12,079 bases of DNA, taken from the NCBI GenBank assembly GCA_947472635.1, contig CANJDY010000044.1, positions 1-12,079 of the forward strand, in the 5' to 3' direction. This DNA is from Chitinophagaceae bacterium. Its GTDB lineage: Bacteria; Bacteroidota; Bacteroidia; Chitinophagales; Chitinophagaceae. Within the stretch, counting starts at the first letter, position 1. Every line of letters begins with the position of its first letter. Position numbers and translations under genes: made by a program. Shown in pieces: positions 6,990 to 12,079 of this stretch. The notes under the pieces were generated by a model. That model saw nothing but the letters and a program-made list of their open reading frames with translations, searched no databases and was not told where the DNA came from.

Positions 6990-8447
6990 CTAACACAACT
7001 GGTACTCAGGCGTACCCATCAAAAAGATAAAGGCCGTTTTTATATAACTTTCTCTGCTTTCAGCATCTAGGTATTTACCCATCACTTTGACACTCACCCG
7101 GCTAGGGTTTTGAAGTAGCCTGTCTGCAATTGAAATCAATAAATTTTCTCTAGCCACCTTTTCAAATACTGCTATAGGTATTTTCCAATCCACCTCGGCC
7201 GCACTATATTTTCCTCCATAACTGTTTTTCCGCCTTGATTTAGCAGGTAGCTGACCGGCCATTTGTCCCATCATTACATCGTCGTCATTTTTAGGGCGAA
7301 TATTGATTGGCTCATTTGCTGTTATCATTTGCGGAATGCGCATCCTTATCATTAATGTGCTACTGTTGATCCAATTTTTACCTCCTGGCCAGCCTGCTAC
7401 ATTGGGCGGATAAAAAAGCACTTGCCCCAATGCTCTTTGAAATAATACCGGACTGGCATTGTTGTCAAATTCAAGGGGAAGCATTCGTTGAATCCCAACA
7501 AGCAGGCTCACAGGTGATTTGATAGTTGTACCAATGTTTTTTTCATCATAAAACCAATCGCTGGTAAAAATATCTTCCATTAACTGCAATATATCATAGT
7601 CGCTTTTATAAAATCGATCTGCTAGCCACCCCACTATTTTTTCGTCTGCCATTTCATTTACAAAATAGCGGTAAATTTTTTTAGCGATAAAATAAGCTGT
7701 TTGCTTTTGCTTCAACAATATATCGATGATGTCGTCCCCATTGTAATTGCCGGTGTTACCCAAAAAAAATTTATTGTCGACATCATGTTGAGTAGCCCGA
7801 AATACAAATTCCCCATTCTGGCTAAAACCCCATCCTGTAAAGGATCTTGCTGCCTCCTTTACATCGTTTTCTGTATAATGCCCCGCCCCCATCGTGAACA
7901 ACTCCATCACCTCCCTGGCAAAATTTTCATTGGGATGTTGCTTTTTGTTTTGTTGATTATTTAAAAACTGGAGCATGGCAGGACTCTTACTGACAGCCCG
8001 AAGCAGATCTCCAAATTTTCCGATGGCACCGCTTCGCACAATATCCAATAATTGCTGCTGCTGAAAAATATTGACTACCCTACAGGCAAAATGACCATGC
8101 CAGAATAAACTCATTTTTTCCCTGAACTGCGCTTGAGAGTGAACCATTTCATCCATCCAGCGGAGATTCAGGTTTTTGAGATCTTCCCTATATTGCTTTT
8201 GAATAGTTCGCTTTTGTTGTATCGAAAGCTTTTCTAGCTGCCCCTTGACCCTAAATGCTTCCATCACGACGGTTGTTCCATCGGATGCCACATTGATTTT
8301 TTCTGGATTTTGTAAAGATGAGGCAGCCAATGACTTCCATAATTTTTTTGGAGATACCTCATCCAACTCTGCTGACAAAGCCACTGATGGTCCAAATGCT
8401 GCTCTCCATAAAAGATGTTGACTTTTCAGCCGATTGGTTGGTCGCAT
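6990..8447 (-). CDS. DUF1800 family protein
   Basis: This is a 485-residue DUF1800 protein, a family widespread in Bacteroidota, Planctomycetota and Proteobacteria with no defined biochemical role. It has the diagnostic order of motifs: HLLWRAAFGPS near residue 11, LFWHGHFACR with H117 and H119, NENFAREVMELFTMGAGHY from 173, then EAARSFTGWGF. These are followed by SPVSLLVGIQRML, PPNVAGWPGGKNWINS with G352-G356, and the C-terminal TPEYQLC typical of the family. No N-terminal signal peptide is visible from the ATG at 8447. The frame stays open upstream, but no better start was seen. Its leader has no close Shine-Dalgarno site. It precedes the DUF1501 gene by 82 bases on the same strand, the customary partner, which implies joint function. 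It diverges from the alkane monooxygenase gene across a 130-base gap. Confidence 0.93.
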   Translation of the reverse strand: MRPTNRLKSQHLLWRAAFGPSVALSAELDEVSPKKLWKSLAASSLQNPEKINVASDGTTVVMEAFRVKGQLEKLSIQQKRTIQKQYREDLKNLNLRWMDEMVHSQAQFREKMSLFWHGHFACRVVNIFQQQQLLDIVRSGAIGKFGDLLRAVSKSPAMLQFLNNQQNKKQHPNENFAREVMELFTMGAGHYTENDVKEAARSFTGWGFSQNGEFVFRATQHDVDNKFFLGNTGNYNGDDIIDILLKQKQTAYFIAKKIYRYFVNEMADEKIVGWLADRFYKSDYDILQLMEDIFTSDWFYDEKNIGTTIKSPVSLLVGIQRMLPLEFDNNASPVLFQRALGQVLFYPPNVAGWPGGKNWINSSTLMIRMRIPQMITANEPINIRPKNDDDVMMGQMAGQLPAKSRRKNSYGGKYSAAEVDWKIPIAVFEKVARENLLISIADRLLQNPSRVSVKVMGKYLDAESRESYIKTAFIFLMGTPEYQLC

Positions 8448-8488
8448 TGAAATAAATAGATTGAATGGAATTCTATAACAGACTCCTT

Positions 8489-8506
8489 TTAAACGATTAG
8501 GTTTAA
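8489..8506. repeat. Operator-like palindrome TTAAAC-N6-GTTTAA
   Basis: A perfect 6-base inverted repeat with a 6-base centre lies in the gap between the divergent DUF1800 and AlkB genes, a location where a dimeric regulator could bind. Short AT-rich palindromes also arise by chance, so this is only a candidate. Confidence 0.2.
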
Positions 8507-8516
8507 TTGTACTTCA

Positions 8517-8524
8517 TAAATATA
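8517..8524 (-). promoter_or_regulatory. Weak candidate -7 box upstream of DUF1800
   Basis: On the minus strand TATATTTA differs from TAnnTTTG only in the last base and lies about 70 bases before the DUF1800 ATG. The -33 position has TTC and not TTG. This is pattern-based only. Confidence 0.18.
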
Positions 8525-8577
8525 CGTAAGCAATTGCCAGAAGAATGCAATTATACAGCGGAAGTTAATTAAATTGT

Positions 8578-9642
8578 ATGTATAAAAAAGAATGTATGAA
8601 CTTCAAAAGCCTTAAATACCTCTCCCCCGCTACTATTTATGCATTGGCATTTGTGTCTTTCACTACCCAGGGCTGGCTAACTTGGTCGCCGATGTTGTAT
8701 GCCTGGGTAATCATTCCAATGGTAGAGCTGTTGATAAAGCCCAATGAGAAAAATATGAATGAAGTCGAAGAAGACCTGGCCAAAAAAAATAGGATCTATG
8801 ACTATATGCTGTATTTATTTGTCGTACTTCAATTTATAGCGCTCTTCTTTTTTTTGCAATCCATGCAACAAGATATTGTAAGCTGGTGGGAAGTCGCGGG
8901 CAGAGTATTATCCATGGGTTTATTGTGTGGTACTTTTGGAATCAATATCGGGCATGAGCTCGGTCACCGAAGCAGTCGATTTGAACAAAGTCTGGCGAAA
9001 GCTTCCCTACTGACTTCCTTATACATGCACTTTTTTATTGAGCATAATAAAGGACATCATAAAAATGTAGCCACTCCCGAAGACCCAAGTAGTGCACGAT
9101 TCAATGAGCCGGTATACTTTTTTTATTTCCGCACGATTGTTTTCTCCTATCTGTCTGCCTGGAAAATTGCTGCTGCTGACTGTAGGAAAAAAGGTATAGC
9201 TCCATTGAATTGGAGAAATGAAATGTTGCAAATGCAGCTTATACAAATTGCAATGATAGTATGCCTATTGTTAACCTTTGGAAAAATGGCAACACTCTTT
9301 TTTTTATGCGCTGCTGCCATCGGCATAGGATTGTTAGAGACGGTAAATTATATAGAACATTATGGATTACAACGCAAGGCCACAGGTCTTGGAAAATACG
9401 AGCGTACCCTCCCACATCATAGCTGGAATAGCAACCATATTTTAGGAAGGTTAATGTTATTTGAACTGAGTCGGCATAGTGACCATCATTATCTTGCCAG
9501 CAGAAAATATCAAATTTTACAACATCATTCGGATGCACCACAATTGCCAACTGGTTATCCCGGCAGTATGATTCTTGCTTTGATACCCCCTGCTTGGTTT
9601 TACATTATGAACCGGCGGATTAAGCAACTGCCGAAAATATAA
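8578..9642 (+). CDS. alkB: Alkane 1-monooxygenase (AlkB-type non-heme di-iron membrane hydroxylase)
   Basis: AlkB-type enzymes insert oxygen at the terminal carbon of n-alkanes in the inner membrane, using electrons passed by rubredoxin. The 354-residue protein has all the histidine boxes: HELGHR (126-131), EHNKGHH (155-161) followed by the AlkB-typical ATPEDPSSAR, NYIEHYG (257-263), and RHSDHH (299-304). The C-terminal LPTGYPGSMILALIPPAW also matches AlkB. Several hydrophobic helices lie between the boxes. The NYIEHYG and RHSDHH boxes separate it from fatty acid desaturases. The start is uncertain: ATG at 8578, or ATG at 8596 (MNFKSLKYL), which has an A-rich leader. No rubredoxin, rubredoxin reductase or alcohol dehydrogenase gene is in the window, so electron partners must be elsewhere. 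It converges on serS with only 49 bases between. A related di-iron hydroxylase with another hydrocarbon substrate is possible. Confidence 0.92.
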   Translation: MYKKECMNFKSLKYLSPATIYALAFVSFTTQGWLTWSPMLYAWVIIPMVELLIKPNEKNMNEVEEDLAKKNRIYDYMLYLFVVLQFIALFFFLQSMQQDIVSWWEVAGRVLSMGLLCGTFGINIGHELGHRSSRFEQSLAKASLLTSLYMHFFIEHNKGHHKNVATPEDPSSARFNEPVYFFYFRTIVFSYLSAWKIAAADCRKKGIAPLNWRNEMLQMQLIQIAMIVCLLLTFGKMATLFFLCAAAIGIGLLETVNYIEHYGLQRKATGLGKYERTLPHHSWNSNHILGRLMLFELSRHSDHHYLASRKYQILQHHSDAPQLPTGYPGSMILALIPPAWFYIMNRRIKQLPKI

Positions 9643-9691
9643 AGTTCCTTTTGAGTTGTCCGTTTATATTTTTTGCTGAAAGTGAAAACTT

Positions 9692-10960
9692 TTAAATAGC
9701 TTCCGCACCGAAGTAACTATGCAATACTTTTGGTAATCGAATACCCGATTCGGTTTGGTTGTTTTCAAGCAAGGATGCTACAATTCTCGGTAGCGCAAGG
9801 GATGACCCATTTAAGGAATGTAACAGTTGTGTTTTACCTAACTCATCCTTGTAGCGTATTTTCATTCGGTTAGTCTGAAATGTTTCAAAGTTGCTGACAG
9901 AGCTCACTTCCAGCCATTTTTGCTGGGCTGCACTAAATACCTCAAAATCGTAGGTAAGTGCGCTGGTGAAACTCATATCGCCACCGCATAAACGCAAAAT
10001 GCGATACGGTAATTCCAATTGGATCAACAATTGCTCTACATGTGATACCATTGCCTCCAAAACAGCATAGCTACCTTCCGGTTTTACCAATTGAATAATC
10101 TCTACTTTATCAAATTGGTGTACGCGATTCAATCCTCGCACATCACTTCCAAAGCTTCCTGCTTCTCTTCTAAAGCAGGGTGTATACGCCGTCATTTTTA
10201 TGGGAAGTTCCTGCTCTCTAACGATTTCGTCGCGGTAAATATTGGTGACCGGAACTTCTGCCGTGGGAATCAAATAAAGCCCGTCTGCAGTTGCATGATA
10301 CATTTGTCCTTCTTTATCCGGAAGCTGTCCGGTACCATAAGCAGAAGCTTCATTGACCATCAACGGAGGCAAGTATTCTGTATACCCTGCAGCGATATTG
10401 TAATCCAAAAAATACTGTACCAGGGCCCTTTGTAATTTAGCCCCCTTGCCCTTATACAAAGGAAAACCACTTCCGGTTAATTTAGCTCCCGTTTCAAAAT
10501 CTACCAAGTCGTACTGTTTGATCAGCTCCCAATGAGGCACTGCCGCTGAGGGCAACACTGGCTTGGTTCCCCCCTCCCGTACCACTTCATTGTCTTCAGG
10601 AGTTTTTCCGGTTGAAACAGAACTATGAGGTAGGTTGGGCAGTTTAATGATTTCATCCTGCAAGTTCTTTTCTGTGGCGCTCAATTGCTCATTTAACTGC
10701 TGAATGCTATTTTTATGCAGGGCTACTTGTTGCTTTTTTTGTTCTGCCAGCTCCTTTTCTCCCTTACCCATCAATACACCAATTTCTTTGCTAGACAGGT
10801 TCATTTCTGCTTGTAACGTTTCAGCAGCCACTTTTAGGTTGCGTACTTGCTCATCCAATTCCACCACTCGGTCAACGATAGCGATGTCACTATAATGCCG
10901 AAAGTGTAACCTTTCTTTTACCAATTCAGTATGCTGGCGTATAAAACTAATTTGAAGCAT
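9692..10960 (-). CDS. serS: Serine--tRNA ligase
   Basis: SerS is a cytoplasmic class II aminoacyl-tRNA synthetase that charges tRNA-Ser (and tRNA-Sec where present) with serine using ATP. The 422-residue length is normal. The N-terminal third, roughly residues 30-110, is rich in charged and heptad-like residues, as expected of the long antiparallel coiled-coil arm that grips the tRNA. The catalytic domain shows the serine-binding TAEVP (T233, E235), motif 2 FRREAGS beginning at 263 with R264, GLNRVHQFDKVE after it, and motif 3 NGSSLALPR from 384 to 392. The ATG at 10960 gives the canonical MLQISFIR start. No T-box leader is present or expected in this phylum. It is a single-gene unit, convergent with alkB and divergent from the 118-residue protein. 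Confidence 0.97.
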   Translation of the reverse strand: MLQISFIRQHTELVKERLHFRHYSDIAIVDRVVELDEQVRNLKVAAETLQAEMNLSSKEIGVLMGKGEKELAEQKKQQVALHKNSIQQLNEQLSATEKNLQDEIIKLPNLPHSSVSTGKTPEDNEVVREGGTKPVLPSAAVPHWELIKQYDLVDFETGAKLTGSGFPLYKGKGAKLQRALVQYFLDYNIAAGYTEYLPPLMVNEASAYGTGQLPDKEGQMYHATADGLYLIPTAEVPVTNIYRDEIVREQELPIKMTAYTPCFRREAGSFGSDVRGLNRVHQFDKVEIIQLVKPEGSYAVLEAMVSHVEQLLIQLELPYRILRLCGGDMSFTSALTYDFEVFSAAQQKWLEVSSVSNFETFQTNRMKIRYKDELGKTQLLHSLNGSSLALPRIVASLLENNQTESGIRLPKVLHSYFGAEAI

Positions 10961-10977
10961 TATTTAAAAAATTTCAA

Positions 10978-10985
10978 CAAAGGTA
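10978..10985 (-). promoter_or_regulatory. Candidate serS promoter -7 box
   Basis: On the minus strand TACCTTTG exactly fits the Bacteroidota -7 consensus TAnnTTTG. It lies 17 bases before the serS ATG, so the leader would be about 10 bases. No good TTTG -33 element is seen at the usual distance, which lowers confidence. Confidence 0.35.
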
Positions 10986-11052
10986 CTATTTTGATTTTTT
11001 TTATTGCACCTAAGTACCGAAAGCTTTTATCCATTGGAAGAAAGGTCAAGCC

Positions 11053-11133
11053 AAATGGCACATATCGATTATGGATTTCGGCTGCCCCTACCAGCCATTT
11101 AAAATACCCTCGTTACAAATGGCCGTTTTAAAT
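11053..11133. repeat. Nested short inverted repeats upstream of the 118-residue protein gene
   Basis: AAATGGC occurs at 11053-11059 and 11117-11123, and its complement GCCATTT lies between them at 11094-11100, so the middle copy could pair with either one. ATTTAAAA (11097-11104) and TTTTAAAT (11126-11133) form a second inverted pair, and GGCTG/CAGCC (11080-11084, 11092-11096) a third. The arrangement resembles alternative stems or a set of operator half-sites. Arms this short in about 190 bases of AT-rich DNA are also expected by chance. Confidence 0.2.
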
Positions 11134-11134
11134 T

Positions 11135-11142
11135 TATATTTG
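11135..11142 (+). promoter_or_regulatory. Candidate -7 box just before the 118-residue protein gene
   Basis: TATATTTG exactly fits TAnnTTTG. It ends only 4 bases before the ATG at 11147, so transcription would begin at or very near the start codon, implying a leaderless message. The -33 region has only TTAC, not TTG. Either the message is leaderless or the match is coincidental. Confidence 0.35.
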
Positions 11143-11146
11143 CAGC

Positions 11147-11503
11147 ATGCAACATGCAAAAGACGATTTACAGATACGATGGCTCAAGCTGCGCATTCAA
11201 CTGAAAGAAACCTATGGAATTAAGCCGGATATGGATGGCGTGCTTTTTTTAATCGGTGTTCAGGAACTCGGCACTGGCAAACAGGTATATACCAAGGAAC
11301 AAAAACAGGACCTTATGCACATTGCAGTTTGTACCGTGCTATTACCTAGTGGTTACTACATAATGGAGGGCTTTGACGAGGAAGGTTGGCCGCACTTTAA
11401 GCAACTAAAAGCCCTGCCTGAATTTAACCTTTTTGAACAGGAAAACTTTTTAAAGGACCATGTGCTACTTTATTTTGATCAATTTTTTAAAAAAGACAAC
11501 TAA
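11147..11503 (+). CDS. Uncharacterised 118-residue protein
   Basis: I cannot assign a function. The protein is 118 residues, soluble in character, with no signal peptide or membrane segment. The N-terminal 30 residues are charged and probably helical, followed by hydrophobic VLFLIGVQELG (32-42), then KEQKQDLMHIAVCTVL and a tyrosine- and acid-rich YYIMEGFDEEGWPHF segment. It ends in an aromatic, acidic helix with a KKDN tail. The pattern resembles small conserved hypothetical proteins I associate with Bacteroidota, but that is recollection and not a search. The ATG at 11147 is the first in frame; the next in-frame Met is residue 29 and would remove a likely helix. A second ATG at 11154 is out of frame. 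The cyclophilin gene starts 5 bases after its stop, so the two are very likely cotranscribed and translationally linked. Confidence 0.82.
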   Translation: MQHAKDDLQIRWLKLRIQLKETYGIKPDMDGVLFLIGVQELGTGKQVYTKEQKQDLMHIAVCTVLLPSGYYIMEGFDEEGWPHFKQLKALPEFNLFEQENFLKDHVLLYFDQFFKKDN

Positions 11504-11508
11504 TTGCC

Positions 11509-12079
11509 ATGCGTTTTGTAAGTAATTTTTTTCTTACCCTACTAATTATATGCTGTGCTGCTAATTCAAATGCTCAGGCTATAAAAAAAGTAATCGCCAA
11601 AAAACCTGCCAGTTCTGTAAAACCGGCAGTAACCAAAAAACCAGCCTTGGCAATAGCTCCCATCAAAATAGCTGGCACAAGAATAAAAATAACAACTGAT
11701 TCAGGTGTAATTGTGGTAAGGCTGTATGATAAAACACCCCTTCACCGCGACAATTTTACCAAATTGGTCAACAACCATTTTTATGACAGCCTACTTTTTC
11801 ACAGGGTAATTGCAGGCTTTATGATACAGGGAGGTGACCCAGAAAGTAAAAATGCATCATCCGATCAACACTTGGGTAAGGGAGATGTAGGGTATACTAT
11901 ACCGGCAGAGTTCGATTCTACGCTGTTTCACAAAAAAGGAGCATTGGCTGCCGCTAGAACCAATAACGCTGAAAAGGCAAGCAGTGGTTGCCAGTTTTAC
12001 ATTGTACAAGGGAAAAAATACTCGGAGGAAGCCTTGTCTGCTATTGAACAACAAAGAGGGCTTTATTTTTCACCTGCCA
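11509..12079 (+). CDS. Exported cyclophilin-type peptidyl-prolyl cis-trans isomerase (3' end cut by window)
   Basis: Peptidyl-prolyl isomerases of the cyclophilin class speed folding of proline-containing proteins; this one should act outside the cytoplasm. The frame opens at ATG 11509, 5 bases after the preceding stop, and 190 codons are visible before the window ends. Residues 1-24 form a signal peptide: basic start, hydrophobic core FFLTLLIICC, and an AQA cleavage box at 22-24. The cysteines do not form a standard lipobox. A basic, alanine/proline-rich linker with repeated KKP and KPA units covers about 25-53. The cyclophilin domain then follows with FHRVI (catalytic Arg 99), FMIQGGDP (Gln 107), KGALAAAR, and SGCQFYI around 159-165. 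A family insertion seems to begin after KKYSEE, where the sequence stops. The C-terminus is missing, so total length is unknown. Confidence 0.92.
   Translation, partial: MRFVSNFFLTLLIICCAANSNAQAIKKVIAKKPASSVKPAVTKKPALAIAPIKIAGTRIKITTDSGVIVVRLYDKTPLHRDNFTKLVNNHFYDSLLFHRVIAGFMIQGGDPESKNASSDQHLGKGDVGYTIPAEFDSTLFHKKGALAAARTNNAEKASSGCQFYIVQGKKYSEEALSAIEQQRGLYFSPA

Noticed and set aside
8578..9642. Fatty acid desaturase as an alternative identity for the AlkB gene
   Set aside because: The NYIEHYG box, ATPEDPSSAR after the second histidine box, and RHSDHH followed by LPTGYPG are characteristic of alkane monooxygenases.
9643..9691. Terminator between alkB and serS
   Set aside because: Only a 5-bp AAAGT/ACTTT stem is visible, too weak to call a terminator.
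10091..10435. 114-codon plus-strand frame inside serS
   Set aside because: Antisense to conserved catalytic motifs of serS; no family features seen.
11857..12054. 65-codon minus-strand frame at the right edge
   Set aside because: Antisense to the cyclophilin domain, whose motifs FHRVI, FMIQGGDP and SGCQFYI are clear in the plus frame.
1..12079. CRISPR array, insertion sequence, prophage, tRNA or rRNA anywhere in the window
   Set aside because: No regularly spaced repeats, transposase motifs, terminal repeats, cloverleaf or rRNA-like sequence were seen; the genes are chromosomal in character.

Overview
The window reads as a piece of chromosome from a Bacteroidota bacterium, most likely of the Chitinophagaceae/Sphingobacteriales type. 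The reasons are AT-rich intergenic DNA, A-rich leaders with few Shine-Dalgarno sites, sequences matching the Bacteroidota -7 box (TAnnTTTG), a DUF1800/DUF1501 pair, and the particular forms of the POT and OPT transporters. This assignment is inferred from sequence style and not from a search. Nine protein genes are supported. Eight are complete; the ninth runs off the right edge.

Layout: positions 1-316 hold no convincing gene but carry two small hairpins. purD (minus, 317-1597) makes glycinamide ribonucleotide in purine synthesis. It diverges from two plus-strand inner-membrane transporters, a proton-coupled POT/PTR2 peptide transporter (1805-3475) and an OPT-family transporter (3554-5599). 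Each transporter is followed by a strong intrinsic terminator with A-tract/T-tract symmetry. Next come two minus-strand genes read in the order DUF1800 (6990-8447) then DUF1501 (5714-6907), a widespread but functionally undefined pair. Divergent from DUF1800 is an AlkB-type alkane 1-monooxygenase (8578-9642), which converges on serS (minus, 9692-10960). Divergent from serS is a short probable operon of a 118-residue uncharacterised protein (11147-11503) and, 5 bases later, an exported cyclophilin-type peptidyl-prolyl isomerase (11509 to the window end).

Functionally the window mixes housekeeping (purD, serS), peptide or chelate uptake (POT, OPT), hydrocarbon oxidation (AlkB, without rubredoxin partners here), envelope protein folding (cyclophilin) and one undefined envelope or export module (DUF1800-DUF1501). 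No mobile element, CRISPR array, tRNA or rRNA was seen. I found no clear new defence or multi-gene system. The best candidates for new biology are the DUF1800-DUF1501 pair with its possible leader hairpin and degenerate Tat motif, and the conserved-looking 118-residue protein tied to the cyclophilin.
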